The notes: a model not told the origin generated them from the sequence alone. A stretch of 64,000 nt of DNA from Dokdonella immobilis (GCF_900115085.1 NZ_FOVF01000006.1:124001-188000); one strand, 5' to 3'. Positions 36,992-46,157 are shown, counted from the first letter of the stretch. Numbers and translations: made by a program.

Positions 36992-38122
36992 TCATTGCGT
37001 CTCGATCAGCTCCACACCGTCCAGGCCCTGCGACAGCGTGTGCGCATCGCCGCCCTGGGCGAGCTTGATCTTGAGCCGGACCTCGTTGGTCGAGTCGGCA
37101 TGGCGCAAGGCGTCTTCGTAGGAGATCTCGCCGGCCTGGTACAGCTCGAACAGGCTCTGGTCGAAGGTCTTCATGCCGAGGTTGGTCGACTCCTTCATGA
37201 CGTCCTTGAGCTTGTGGATGTCGCCCTGGCGGATGTAGTCCTGGACCAGCGGCGTACCGAGCAGCACCTCGATCGCGACCCGGCGCGACTTGCCGTCCGG
37301 GGTCGGGATGAGCTGCTGCGCGACCACGCCCTTGAGGTTCAGCGAGAGGTCCATGAACAACTGCGAGCGACGGTCCTCGGCAAAGAAGTGGATGATGCGG
37401 TCCATCGCCTGGTTGGCGTTGTTCGCATGCAGCGTGCACAGGCACAGATGGCCGGTTTCCGAGAAGTTGATCGCGTGCTCCATCGTCTCGCGGGCACGCA
37501 CCTCGCCGATCATGATCACGTCCGGCGCCTGGCGCAGCGTGTTCTTCAGCGCGTTCTCCCAGGAATCGGTATCGATGCCGAGTTCGCGCTGGGTGATGAT
37601 GCAGCCCTCGTGCTTGTGCACATACTCGATCGGATCCTCGATCGTGATGATGTGGCCGGTCGAGTTGAGGTTGCGGTAGCCGAGCATGGCCGCCAGCGAG
37701 GTCGACTTGCCGGTGCCGGTGGCGCCGACGAAGATGATGATGCCGCGCTTGGTCATCGCCAGGGTCTTGATGATCGGCGGCAGGTTCAGCTCGTCGCAGG
37801 TCGGGATGCGCGTCTCGATGCGGCGCAGGACCATGCCGACGCAGTTGCGCTGGTAGAAGCAGGAGACACGGAAGCGGCCGACGCCGGTCACCGCGATCGC
37901 GAACTGGCACTCGTGGGTCTTCTCGAACTCTTCGCGCTGCGACGGCGTCATCACGTTGAGCACCATGTCGCGCGCCTGCTGCGGGGTCAGCGCGTTCTGC
38001 GTGATCGGCGAAATGCGCCCGTGGACCTTCATCGAGGGCGCGACACCGGCCGTGATGAACAGGTCGGATGCCTTCTTGTGCACCATCAGCTTGAGGAAAG
38101 AGGTGAAATCGACGCTGCTCAT
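36992..38122 (-). CDS. pilU: Type IV pilus retraction ATPase PilU
   Basis: Hexameric secretion-type ATPase of the PilT/PilU group, assisting PilT in pilus retraction. I start at MSSVDFTSFLKLMVHKKAS (38122), preceded by GAGAAGG, giving 376 residues. Motifs in order are Walker A GATGTGKST (133-141), the Asp box in IEDPIEYVHKHEGC, Walker B DVIMIGEVRARETM and the His box CLCTLHANNANQAMDR. The early SDLFITAGVAPSMKVHG and the long C-terminus fit PilU better than PilT. pilT, often next to it, is not in the window. Confidence 0.93.
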   Translation of the reverse strand: MSSVDFTSFLKLMVHKKASDLFITAGVAPSMKVHGRISPITQNALTPQQARDMVLNVMTPSQREEFEKTHECQFAIAVTGVGRFRVSCFYQRNCVGMVLRRIETRIPTCDELNLPPIIKTLAMTKRGIIIFVGATGTGKSTSLAAMLGYRNLNSTGHIITIEDPIEYVHKHEGCIITQRELGIDTDSWENALKNTLRQAPDVIMIGEVRARETMEHAINFSETGHLCLCTLHANNANQAMDRIIHFFAEDRRSQLFMDLSLNLKGVVAQQLIPTPDGKSRRVAIEVLLGTPLVQDYIRQGDIHKLKDVMKESTNLGMKTFDQSLFELYQAGEISYEDALRHADSTNEVRLKIKLAQGGDAHTLSQGLDGVELIETQ

Positions 38123-38301
38123 GACCTTCTCCCGGCCCCGGGTCACCCGGATTTGCCGGCATCTTACACCGCTCGCAAAGTGCTTGGCTGCGACCGGGTG
38201 CACGCCGTGGCGCCACCGCGACCGCCTGCCGTGCCGCGGGCAGAGGGCCAGGCGCGGCGCCGGCCGCCCACTGCGCATGGCGGCGACCGCGATCCGGTCG
38301 T

Positions 38302-39687
38302 TCAGTCCGGGCGCTGGCGATCGCGGTCGATGAGAGAAGCCTTGCGCGTATCGGGCATGGCCAGATAGACCAGCAGCGAGATCGCGATGCAGCCGGTCAC
38401 GTACCAGTAGAAGCCCTGTTCCTGGCCGACGCTCTTGAACCACAGGGCCACGTATTCGGCGGTACCGCCGAAGATCGAAACGGTCAGCGCATAGGGCAGC
38501 CCGACCCCGAGCGCCCGGATCTCGACCGGGAACAGTTCGGCCTTGACCACCGCATTGATCGCCGTGTAGCCGGAGACGATGAGCAGGGCCAGCATGATCA
38601 GGGCAAACGCCTGCAGCGGTGTCGACACGGCGCCGAGCTGCGACAGGATCGGCACGGTCAGGACGGTTCCGAGGACGCCGAAGGCGATCAGGATCGGCCG
38701 GCGTCCAATGCGGTCGGACAGGGCACCGACCAATGGCTGCAGCAGCATGTACAGGATCAGGGTCGAGGCCGAGACCAGGGTCGCCGTCGGTCGGCTCATG
38801 CCGACCGAATTGACGAGAAACTTCAGCATGTAGGTGGTATAGGTATAGAACGCAACCGTGCCGCCAAGGGTGAGGCCGATCACGGTCAGGATCGCGCGCG
38901 GATGATCGAGCAGGACGCGCAGCGAGGAACGCGCCGGGCGCGCCGTCGAATGCGAGCGCACGAATGCTTCGGTCTCGACCATGCTGCGCCTGAGATAGAG
39001 CGTGGTCACCGCGCACAGCGCGCCGATCAGGAACGGGATGCGCCAGCCCCAACGGTCGAGCTGATCGGGACTGAGGGTCCATTGCAGGGCGATCAGCACG
39101 GCCAGGGCGAGCAACTGGCCAAGGATCAGGGTCACGTACTGGAAACTCGACCAGAAGCCGCGGTGTTCGCGCGTGGCCATCTCGCTCAGGTAGGTCGCCG
39201 AGGTGCCGTACTCGCCGCCGACGCTGAGCCCCTGCAGCAGCCGCGCGACGATCAGCAGCACCGGCGCGGCGATGCCGATCGAGGCGTAGCCCGGGGTCAG
39301 TGCGATCAGCAGCGAGCCGGCGCACATCAGGGTCACCGAGGCCATCAGCGCCGACTTGCGGCCATGGCGATCGGCCCACAGGCCCATGAGCCAGCCACCG
39401 ACCGGACGCATCAGGAAGCCGACCGCGAATACCGCTGCGGTATTCAGCAGCTGCGCGGTGCGATCGCCCTGCGGGAAGAAGGCCTTGGCGAAATACAGCG
39501 AGAACGCCGCGTAGACATACCAGTCATACCATTCGACCAGGTTGCCGAGCGCGCCGCTGAAGATCGAGCGCAGCCGCTCGCGCGTCTTCAGGTCCGGCAC
39601 GGGCGAAGACGGCCGTCGCATGTCATCGGGCGCCGTCGGCTGGAAGGCCGGCCGGGCGCGGTAACGCACCCGGGCATGCCGCGACAT
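38302..39687 (-). CDS. kgtP: Alpha-ketoglutarate permease-like MFS transporter (MHS family)
   Basis: Twelve-helix proton symporter. The similarity to E. coli KgtP is strong along its length by eye: GNLVEWYDWYVYAAFSLYFA, GFLMRPVGGWLMG, QGLSVGGEYGTSATYLSE, SSFQYVTLILGQLLAL, RWGWRIPF, FYTYTTYMLKFLVNSVGM and AEYVALWFKSVG. 2-Oxoglutarate or a related dicarboxylate is the likely substrate. With the ATG at 39687 (GGAT upstream) it has 461 residues; an ATG at 39621 would give 439, nearer to KgtP (432). It starts 18 bases after the channel gene. Confidence 0.85.
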   Translation of the reverse strand: MSRHARVRYRARPAFQPTAPDDMRRPSSPVPDLKTRERLRSIFSGALGNLVEWYDWYVYAAFSLYFAKAFFPQGDRTAQLLNTAAVFAVGFLMRPVGGWLMGLWADRHGRKSALMASVTLMCAGSLLIALTPGYASIGIAAPVLLIVARLLQGLSVGGEYGTSATYLSEMATREHRGFWSSFQYVTLILGQLLALAVLIALQWTLSPDQLDRWGWRIPFLIGALCAVTTLYLRRSMVETEAFVRSHSTARPARSSLRVLLDHPRAILTVIGLTLGGTVAFYTYTTYMLKFLVNSVGMSRPTATLVSASTLILYMLLQPLVGALSDRIGRRPILIAFGVLGTVLTVPILSQLGAVSTPLQAFALIMLALLIVSGYTAINAVVKAELFPVEIRALGVGLPYALTVSIFGGTAEYVALWFKSVGQEQGFYWYVTGCIAISLLVYLAMPDTRKASLIDRDRQRPD

Positions 39688-39705
39688 GTTTCATCCGCAC
39701 GCCGC

Positions 39706-40206
39706 TCAAGATCGCTCGCCTCGTCCATCCCTGCGCCAGAACTGTTCCATCTCGAGATAGGTGAACGAGGCCGACCAGGCGATCAGGACGAGTCCGGCCA
39801 GCGATTCCGTGCCGATCAGGAAACGCAGCGGTCCGACCGGTGCGAGATCGCCGAATCCCACGGTCGAGAACGTGATGGCCGAGAAATACACCGCATCGAG
39901 CAGATGCAGGGGCGAGTAACCGGCAATATGCCCGCAGGCTGGCCAGAACATCAGCGACCAGCAGGCGATTCCGAAGATCCAGATCTCGACGACATGCAGG
40001 ACGAGGATCCCGGCGATACCGACCAGGACCTTGCGTCGACGCTGGCGCTGGCGCCGCGCAAGCCGGGCCGAAAGCAGGCCGAGGCCCTCGTAGTGGACCA
40101 GCACCGTGGCCACCACGGCAGCAATCGTGGCCGCGACCACGGTGAGGTTGGCGCCCCAGTTCCGGTACATTTCCGGCACGACCAGCAGGTCCGGCGTCAT
40201 CGGCAT
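39706..40206 (-). CDS. Two-helix potassium-channel-like membrane protein
   Basis: The 166 residues hold a hydrophobic helix near 20-37, a basic cytoplasmic loop (RRQRQRRRK), a second helix near 60-85 and an ion-channel module at the C-terminus: a pore loop with the potassium selectivity filter TVGFGD (115-120) followed by a last helix. The filter is intact, so it may conduct potassium. No ligand-binding or TrkA-type domain is attached. It heads a likely two-gene unit with the KgtP-like permease under a TATAAT-type promoter. Confidence 0.8.
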   Translation of the reverse strand: MPMTPDLLVVPEMYRNWGANLTVVAATIAAVVATVLVHYEGLGLLSARLARRQRQRRRKVLVGIAGILVLHVVEIWIFGIACWSLMFWPACGHIAGYSPLHLLDAVYFSAITFSTVGFGDLAPVGPLRFLIGTESLAGLVLIAWSASFTYLEMEQFWRRDGRGERS

Positions 40207-40250
40207 GTCGGTCCCGCGATCGGCGCGAGCGTGGGCAAGGTCATCGACTG

Positions 40251-40277
40251 ATTATAGGCCGTGGCGCTGTTGCGCAA
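40251..40277 (-). promoter_or_regulatory. Candidate promoter of the channel gene
   Basis: The minus strand has a perfect -10 hexamer TATAAT (40256-40251), 44 bases before the channel ATG. The best -35 is poor: TTGCGC (40277-40272) at a 15-base spacer, or GTTGCG at 16. Still, an exact TATAAT in such GC-rich DNA is notable. Confidence 0.5.
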
Positions 40278-40333
40278 CGCTGCAGACGGGGAAATGCGCA
40301 GCCATTGGGCCAGCGCTTGTCGCTCTCGCGTCG

Positions 40334-40804
40334 TCAGGGCTCGGTGATCACTTCACGATGCATGGGCGCCAGGACCGCCAGCAGCCTGTTTTGCGCACGA
40401 AACGGAATGTCGTGCATGTCCATGGCCCGCTGCAGATCCTCGACCAGCGCATTGAAACCACCCTGGTTGATGACGAGCTTCGCGTGCGCCTCCCGCATGC
40501 CCTTTCCGGTATAGGTGCAGGGTCCGCCCAGGATCACGCAGAACTGTTCGGCGAGCATGGCCTTGATGTGGGTCTGGTCAGCCTCGGCGAAATAGTTGCG
40601 CGTGCGCGGATCCTCGATCAGCTTGACCATGAAATCCTCCATCAGCGCATCGATGCCCGGCTTGCCGCCGAATTGTTCGAAGACCGGCAGCAGCGAGGGA
40701 TCGGAAGGCGCCGGGTTTTCATCGGCGAGCGCCGGACTGGCGCTGGCGAGCAGGGTCAGGATCGCGAGAGCGAGCCTGGCGGCGAGTTCTTGCATTGGGT
40801 TCAT
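40334..40804 (-). CDS. Exported group 1 truncated haemoglobin
   Basis: Small haem protein that may bind oxygen or nitric oxide. From the ATG of MNPMQELAARLAL (40804; GGAG seven bases before) the product has 156 residues: a signal peptide (cleavage near 27, ASPALA|DE) and a truncated 2/2 globin fold with FEQFGGKPGIDALMEDF, ILGGPCTYTGKGMREAHAKL and the proximal His107. Group 1 truncated globins are usually cytoplasmic, so the signal peptide is unusual and implies a periplasmic role. It is last of a four-gene set after the DUF3034 gene (16-base gap). Confidence 0.88.
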   Translation of the reverse strand: MNPMQELAARLALAILTLLASASPALADENPAPSDPSLLPVFEQFGGKPGIDALMEDFMVKLIEDPRTRNYFAEADQTHIKAMLAEQFCVILGGPCTYTGKGMREAHAKLVINQGGFNALVEDLQRAMDMHDIPFRAQNRLLAVLAPMHREVITEP

Positions 40805-40820
40805 GGTGCGCTCCATCGAG

Positions 40821-41762
40821 TCAGAATCCGACCTGCAGCGAGGCATAGAGCCCGCGCTGCCGGTCCTTGATGACGATATTGCCGAGATCGGCGTAGGCCA
40901 GGGTCAGCGAGACATGCTTGCTCGGCGCCCAGGCGATGAAGGCATCGAACCAGTCGTCTTCAGCGGCGATGCCGAGGTTGTCGGGCTTCATGCGGTACTC
41001 GGCGCCGATCGCAAGCTTGCGGCTCAACAGCCAGGCCACGGAGCCCTCGAGTTGCGGCCGGTAGCTGTCGTTGCGATCGCCGCCGAAGCCAAGCAGGCCG
41101 ATCTGGTTGGCCCGGGTGAAACGCAGCGTCAGGTTGGCCAGCACGCTCTGGCTCAGGTAGAGCTTGGTCGCACTGACATAGAAATCGACGCCATGGTCGT
41201 CCTTGGCGCCGATCGCGCGCAGCAGGTCGCCGCGATCGTTGCGCTTGAACTGCGCGCCTACCGAAACCTGCGGCAACCAACGGTCCTGTTCAAGCACTGC
41301 GTCACCGGCCAGCTTGACCTTGAGACCGATGATGGTCTGGGTGAACGAATAGCCACGGCCAAGTCCCAGGGCCGCACCGACATCCTCGGTATCGAAGCGC
41401 TGGCGGGCGATCGAGAGCTCGATGCGATCGAGAAATCCGATCAACGCGCCGGCACCATCGAGGTGGTAGTCCTGCACGCCGACCCGGGTCAGGAATGCAT
41501 TGGCACCGATCTGGTCGCGCGTGCCATAGCCGCCGATGACCGCCCATGGAGTCAGGCCGCCGCCGGCGGCTCCCTCGAGCTGGCTGACGCCGCCAGTAAG
41601 CAGCAACTTGTCGCTGCCGGCCAGTGTATCGTCCGGTCGCGCCAACTCGGCGGGTGATGCCGGTCCGGACTCCGGGTCAGCCGCCTGCGCAGCCGCACAG
41701 ACTCCCGCGCCCATCGCCAGGGCCATCGTCACGCTGCCGCAAAAACGGAGGCTGCAATTCAT
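40821..41762 (-). CDS. DUF3034 family outer-membrane-type protein
   Basis: The 313 residues begin with a signal peptide (cleavage near 28, AAAQA|AD). The body alternates short polar and aromatic beta strands with glycine turns (LTGGVSQLEGAAGGGLTPWA, VIGGYGTRDQIGANAF) and ends ASLQVGF, with the terminal Phe typical of outer-membrane beta barrels. I recognise the DUF3034 family, whose function is unknown to me. It lies between the HAMP sensor and the exported globin. Confidence 0.8.
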   Translation of the reverse strand: MNCSLRFCGSVTMALAMGAGVCAAAQAADPESGPASPAELARPDDTLAGSDKLLLTGGVSQLEGAAGGGLTPWAVIGGYGTRDQIGANAFLTRVGVQDYHLDGAGALIGFLDRIELSIARQRFDTEDVGAALGLGRGYSFTQTIIGLKVKLAGDAVLEQDRWLPQVSVGAQFKRNDRGDLLRAIGAKDDHGVDFYVSATKLYLSQSVLANLTLRFTRANQIGLLGFGGDRNDSYRPQLEGSVAWLLSRKLAIGAEYRMKPDNLGIAAEDDWFDAFIAWAPSKHVSLTLAYADLGNIVIKDRQRGLYASLQVGF

Positions 41763-41840
41763 TGATGTGGTGTCCCCTGTTGTTCGCCAAGAACGAATCT
41801 CGGCAGAAGGATCGCTCTCTCGGCTTCGTCGCCCCGACCT

Positions 41841-42968
41841 TCAGCCCTTGTGGTTGCGCTTCTCGATGGCTTCCTTGTAGCCGCGCAGTCCGGCCAGGGC
41901 CTGGTTGAAGGCGGCTGCGATCAGCGCGAGGTCACCCCGGCCGGCATTGCGGACCGCGACCTGGATGTCGCCGCGCAGGACGCGGTCGGACATCTCGACG
42001 ATGTGGGTAAGTGGCCGCACCAGTGCGCGCTGGATCAGCAGCCCGCCGATCAGAAGGACAGTCAGCAGGACAGCGCCGGCAATCAGCATCGGCCGGCGGA
42101 TCGCGGTCGTGCTGACTGCGTGCTGCGTCGTCGGAACGATGCCGACCAGCAACGCGGTTGCCGGTGCGCCGAACAGCGGCATGGCCGATGCGCGCGTCTG
42201 CCCGGTGACCAGTGCCAGGTCGAATTCCCTGACCGAATCCTCCGGCGTGGCGCCGGCTGCTATCGGCCGTTCCGCGCCCACGACCGCGGCGAGCAGCGGG
42301 CGGACGGCGACGTCGAGTGTGGAGGCGAGGACGACGAAGCCGTCCCGCGTCGGCGCGACCAGGGCCGCATCCACCTGGGCCGCGCGGCCGATTTCGGCGA
42401 CGAAGGCGTCGCCGATCTCGACGCCGGTCAGCAATAGCGCCTCGATGGTGGCGCCGCGCAGCATTGGCGAGAGCGTGACCAGCACGAGCTTGCCATCGTG
42501 CAGGAGCAGATCCGTCTGTGCCGGGGCCCCGGCCCGGAGCTTGAGCATCAGCGGCAAGCCGGAGAAGTCCTGGCGCGTGCGCAGCGCCTCGCCCAGCATG
42601 ACGACGACACCCCCTTTCGGATCAAGTACGGCGGCGACATCGAAACCGTACTGGCTGCGGCGCTCCTCGAGCAGGTCGCGGATCGATGCCGCATCGACGG
42701 TGCCACCGGGTTCCGCCCCCGCGGCGAGCGCCTGCGAGACATAGCCGACGAATCCGGGATTGGTGGCGAGGATCTCGGATTTCAGGGCGAGCTCGCGACG
42801 ACGCGAGCCCTCGGCGAATTGCTGGATCGAGCGTACCGACTCGAGCGCGTGTTCATCGAGCAGCCGGCTGATGCCGCGACCCTGCCACCAGGCCGTGGCT
42901 GCAGCGGCGATACTCAGCAGCACCACGAGCAAAAGCATCGTCAGCGACGCCCGCATCTGAATCTTCAT
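41841..42968 (-). CDS. Membrane sensor with periplasmic domain and HAMP, no output domain
   Basis: The 375-residue protein has a membrane helix at about 8-28, a periplasmic sensor of about 265 residues resembling a double Cache domain (RSQYGFDVAAVLDPKGGVVVM, LVTLSPMLRGATIEALLLTG), a second helix near 293-315 and a HAMP domain (RALVRPLTHIVEMSDRVLRG). It ends about 45 residues after HAMP with no kinase, GGDEF or methyl-accepting domain. It sits 27 bases after the cupredoxin gene. It may signal through a partner, or bind a ligand as a structural part of the module. Confidence 0.8.
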   Translation of the reverse strand: MKIQMRASLTMLLLVVLLSIAAAATAWWQGRGISRLLDEHALESVRSIQQFAEGSRRRELALKSEILATNPGFVGYVSQALAAGAEPGGTVDAASIRDLLEERRSQYGFDVAAVLDPKGGVVVMLGEALRTRQDFSGLPLMLKLRAGAPAQTDLLLHDGKLVLVTLSPMLRGATIEALLLTGVEIGDAFVAEIGRAAQVDAALVAPTRDGFVVLASTLDVAVRPLLAAVVGAERPIAAGATPEDSVREFDLALVTGQTRASAMPLFGAPATALLVGIVPTTQHAVSTTAIRRPMLIAGAVLLTVLLIGGLLIQRALVRPLTHIVEMSDRVLRGDIQVAVRNAGRGDLALIAAAFNQALAGLRGYKEAIEKRNHKG

Positions 42969-42995
42969 GAGGTTTGCGTTCCCCTGCGCATCCGT

Positions 42996-44009
42996 TCAGT
43001 ACGGCTTGCGTTCCTTGTTCAGGTGGTCGGAAATGCGCGGTTTGGTCAGGGACAGCCTGAGCACGACCGGACCCGCTGCCGGTATCCGTTGCACGGTTGC
43101 CTCGCTGGCGGCCCGCGGATGCCAGACCATCAACGTGCCGGTGCCCGCGGGCAGGTTCTTCAACTCGAATCCGCCGTCATCGCCCGGACTGGAGAAGTAA
43201 GGCGAGTCGATGACGAGGACGTTCGCCTGCATGGCGTGATGCACGTTGCAGTTGATCAGGACCAGTCCGGTTTGCTTGAAGGTGTACTCGGCCGACTTGC
43301 CTTCGCCGTAGATGCCGAGGTCGAAGCTCGACTTCGGTGTCACCGAAAACACGTTGTGCAGGATCTCGTCCTGGTTCGGGAAGCTGATCGTGCTGCCGAG
43401 TGGAATGACCATCGACTCGGGCTCGAACTGCTTGTTGTGGGTGTAGATGCGGTAGCGTCCCGGACGCACGGGCGCAGCGCCCTGGTCGGCCACGTAGTAG
43501 ACGACCGCTTGCCGCATTTCGCCTGCCCCGATGTCCTGGCCGGCAGCCGCGACCAGTTGCAACTGGCCGCGCAGGGTGCCGACCTCGAAAGCGGTCGCTG
43601 GAGCGCGGACAGTCGCCGGCATTGCCGATGGCATGGTGGCGGGTGGGGCCACGGGCGTCGCAGCAACGGGTACGCTCGCGGACGTCAGCACCGGTTGGAT
43701 CGCAGTGGAACGATTTGTCGTGGCTTCGGTGTTCGGCATCGGCCGCGCTTTCGCCGATGGTTCGCTGGAAGCCTCCTCCGCTGCCCGGACTGCTGCCATC
43801 GAGGGTTCCGGTAATTCGGCCGTTGCCGATGGCGACGCGCCGGGAACCTCTGGCGCTGCCTCCGGCGTTGGCATGACCTCGCGAGCCGGTGCTTGCGGGT
43901 GCGATGTCGCAGCCACTTCGCGCCGATCCGGAACCTGCGGCCGCGGGCCAGTCGCACAGGCGCAGAGCAGCAACAGCACCGACACGGTGGAGAATCTGGT
44001 TGTGCGCAT
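42996..44009 (-). CDS. Cupredoxin-domain lipoprotein (often annotated methylamine utilization protein)
   Basis: Start at MRTTRFSTVSVLLLLCACATG (44009, with AGGGGG upstream) gives 337 residues. The signal has a plausible lipobox LCA|C at Cys18, so it should be lipid-anchored. Residues about 25-150 are a Pro/Ala/Thr-rich tether. The C-terminal half is cupredoxin-like: His in DEILHNVFSVTP and Cys, His and Met in INCNVHHAM, the type I copper ligand pattern, followed by a carboxypeptidase-regulatory-like beta segment (GGFELKNLPAGTGTLMVWHP). Nothing else here points to methylamine metabolism. Probably first gene of the four-gene module. Confidence 0.83.
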   Translation of the reverse strand: MRTTRFSTVSVLLLLCACATGPRPQVPDRREVAATSHPQAPAREVMPTPEAAPEVPGASPSATAELPEPSMAAVRAAEEASSEPSAKARPMPNTEATTNRSTAIQPVLTSASVPVAATPVAPPATMPSAMPATVRAPATAFEVGTLRGQLQLVAAAGQDIGAGEMRQAVVYYVADQGAAPVRPGRYRIYTHNKQFEPESMVIPLGSTISFPNQDEILHNVFSVTPKSSFDLGIYGEGKSAEYTFKQTGLVLINCNVHHAMQANVLVIDSPYFSSPGDDGGFELKNLPAGTGTLMVWHPRAASEATVQRIPAAGPVVLRLSLTKPRISDHLNKERKPY

Positions 44010-44405
44010 GCGGTTCCCCCTGGATTCGGCACGTTGGCGGAATGGACCCGGCCGCCTGAACCTCATCTACGCAGACCGGAGCGATCCGGATGCAGGGGAT
44101 ATGGTCCGACCCGGCTCGTTGCGGGCCAACGGGCAAGTCCTCGATTGCCGAGGGCGTGCAGTATCGGCGGGCAAATTCGACAGAGGAACGGCCCGTTGCG
44201 AATCTTCGCGGCGGCCTCTGCCCGCTCTGGCCGTGGCCCGGTTTTCGGGTCGACGAGCTCGCGGCACGCACCTCGTCGGAGGCCACCCGCAAATGCAAGA
44301 GCCTGCACCACCGATCGGATGGCGCAGGCCCGTTTGCTCAAGCCGGATGCGCTCCGGCAAGTTTCAGCGGCGCGGATCCGTCCACGCCTTGATGATGTCC
44401 GCTGC
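44010..44405. other. 396-base region between the beta-helix gene and the cupredoxin gene
   Basis: I find no convincing gene here. It should contain the end of the beta-helix transcript and the promoter of the cupredoxin module, both on the minus strand. The only strong structure is the inverted repeat at 44301-44329. No good -35/-10 pair was found for the cupredoxin gene. Confidence 0.5.
44301..44329 (-). terminator. Possible terminator hairpin after the beta-helix gene
   Basis: Reading the minus strand: GCCTGC, then CCA, an inner CCGATCGG palindrome, TGG and GCAGGC, forming a stem of about nine pairs with a bulge on each side. The tract after it is TCTTGCATTTGC, only partly T-rich. It lies 77 bases after the beta-helix stop. 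Confidence 0.35.
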
Positions 44406-46157
44406 TTACTGGACCTGGTAGGTCCAGGCCTTGGTCCAGTCGTTCGCGGCGCTGCTGAACGCACCGGCATAGGGCGCCGGCTCGAAGAAGCTGTCCTCGA
44501 TCAGGCGACCACCGGTCAGCACCGGCGACGTGGCCATCGGCAGATATCCGTTCAGCATGGCGTCGGCCACCGAGTTGCCAGGCTGCGCCGTAAAGAACGC
44601 TTCGGCCGTCCACGGCGCACCGTCGTCCTGCTTGAACTGGGTCGCGCAATTCAGAAACACGTGATCGATCGTCGTGCTGCCCGACAACGCGGTGGGCGTG
44701 CCGGCGGCAGCGTAGGTCGGCGCATTCGTGATGAACAGGCAGGCCTTGCCATCCTTGTCGTAGCCTTTGACGACGCCATTGACCAGATGGCCGCCGGTGC
44801 CTTCCTTCAGGCGGATTCCATCGCCGGCGGTCGGACCACCGATGAACGTGAAGTTGGAAATCGTCGGCATCGCGCGCGGCGTCGCATCCTGGTTCTCGTT
44901 CTGGTTCGACGATTCGAAACCGTTGTCCTCTCCAAAGCCGGTGCCGGTCTTCGAGTAGGCGAACTGAGCCTTGCCACTCCAGCCTTCGTCCCAGTCGATG
45001 GAATCATCGCCACCTTCGGTCACGACCAGGTGGCGCAGGTTGGCGGTGCCGCCGAAGAATTCGATGCCGTCGTCGCCACCCCGATAGGCCTGCAGGTAGT
45101 CAAGCACGGTGCCGTCGCCGACGGACTGCATGGTGAATGCGTTGACTTCACGACCCTCGGTGAACACATAGCCACTGTAGCGCACCTGCACGTAGCGCAG
45201 GATGCCCGAGCTGTCATGCGGCTTGTCGCCGCCGTAGCGTAGGTTCGGATCGAACTCGCTGCGGCAGTCGAATGGCGCGGCCGGGCACTTGTTGTTCGGC
45301 GCATTGCCGGAAAGTACAACGCCGCCCCAGTCCTTCGGTGCCGGGTCGCGGCCGCTGCTGACACCGTCGTCTGGACTGGTGAAGATGATCGGCGCGTACG
45401 CCGTGCCATCCGCGATGATGCGCGATCCCGGTTGTACGTAGAGATAGTCGGACGTGGCGCCATTGCCGGTGAGCAGGGTGCCCGGCTCGATCGTCAGGAC
45501 CGTCTGGTCCGTGTTGTCGCCACCAACCTTGACCAGGCCATCAAGCACCCAGGTCGTGTTGTTGGTCAGGGTCATGTCGTGCGAGATCTGGCCACGCAGG
45601 ATGCAGCTGCGGGGCTGGACGCCTGGCGTGGTGCCGGCCGGGCAGCCGCTGAACTTGGTCTTGTAAACGCACTTGTCGCCACGTTGGGCGACTCCGGAGG
45701 CAAGTACCTGCGAAGGAATCAGGCGCTGCGAAACCGGCTGCAGGCCGCTGGCCACGTTCGGGGTCAGGCTGACGTTGATTTCGCCACAGCTCTCGACGCT
45801 GACATTCATCGTTCCCAGCAACTGAAGGGTCGGCGTTTCCGATCCGGAAAACGTTGAGCCCGTGAAATTTCCGAATGCCTGACCGCTGAACGAGAACTCG
45901 AATTCCTTGAAATCGAAGTTGCTGGTGATCCACATCGGGTTACCGTCGGCATCGTAGGTCGCCGAATACAGGAACAATACCTTGTCGCCATTTGGACGGG
46001 TCAGCACATCGATATCCCAGCCCTTGTTCGGACGAGCATCGTCTGCCCAGTTGCCTGCGAACTCGCTGGTAATGGTGACGGCCGCGTTGGCGGCAACCGA
46101 GACGAGGCCGGTGGCCACGCATGCTGCCAGCGCAGCGCTCTTGATGAATCGTGTCAT
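44406..46157 (-). CDS. Secreted right-handed parallel beta-helix protein
   Basis: The 583 residues start with a signal peptide (cleavage near 25, VAANA|A). A separate N-terminal domain of about 140 residues has FLYSATYDADGNPMWITSNF. From about 190 on, repeated short strands form a pectate-lyase-like beta helix (WVLDGLVKVGGDNTDQTVLT, IEPGTLLTGNGATSDYLYVQ, GDDGIEFFGGTANLRHLVV, DDSIDWDEGWSGKAQ). I see no known catalytic set, so it could be a binding protein or a glycan-active enzyme. It directly follows the TonB-dependent receptor gene on the same strand, suggesting they act on one substrate. Confidence 0.78.
   Translation of the reverse strand: MTRFIKSAALAACVATGLVSVAANAAVTITSEFAGNWADDARPNKGWDIDVLTRPNGDKVLFLYSATYDADGNPMWITSNFDFKEFEFSFSGQAFGNFTGSTFSGSETPTLQLLGTMNVSVESCGEINVSLTPNVASGLQPVSQRLIPSQVLASGVAQRGDKCVYKTKFSGCPAGTTPGVQPRSCILRGQISHDMTLTNNTTWVLDGLVKVGGDNTDQTVLTIEPGTLLTGNGATSDYLYVQPGSRIIADGTAYAPIIFTSPDDGVSSGRDPAPKDWGGVVLSGNAPNNKCPAAPFDCRSEFDPNLRYGGDKPHDSSGILRYVQVRYSGYVFTEGREVNAFTMQSVGDGTVLDYLQAYRGGDDGIEFFGGTANLRHLVVTEGGDDSIDWDEGWSGKAQFAYSKTGTGFGEDNGFESSNQNENQDATPRAMPTISNFTFIGGPTAGDGIRLKEGTGGHLVNGVVKGYDKDGKACLFITNAPTYAAAGTPTALSGSTTIDHVFLNCATQFKQDDGAPWTAEAFFTAQPGNSVADAMLNGYLPMATSPVLTGGRLIEDSFFEPAPYAGAFSSAANDWTKAWTYQVQ

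Noticed and set aside
38284-38300. Six-base hairpin just after the KgtP-like gene
   Set aside because: No T-run follows and such stems are common in GC-rich DNA, so I do not call it a terminator.
44300-44330. Sigma-54-like TGG...TTGC on the minus strand upstream of the cupredoxin gene
   Set aside because: The GG-to-GC spacing is one base too long and the site lies inside a hairpin nearly 300 bases from the gene.
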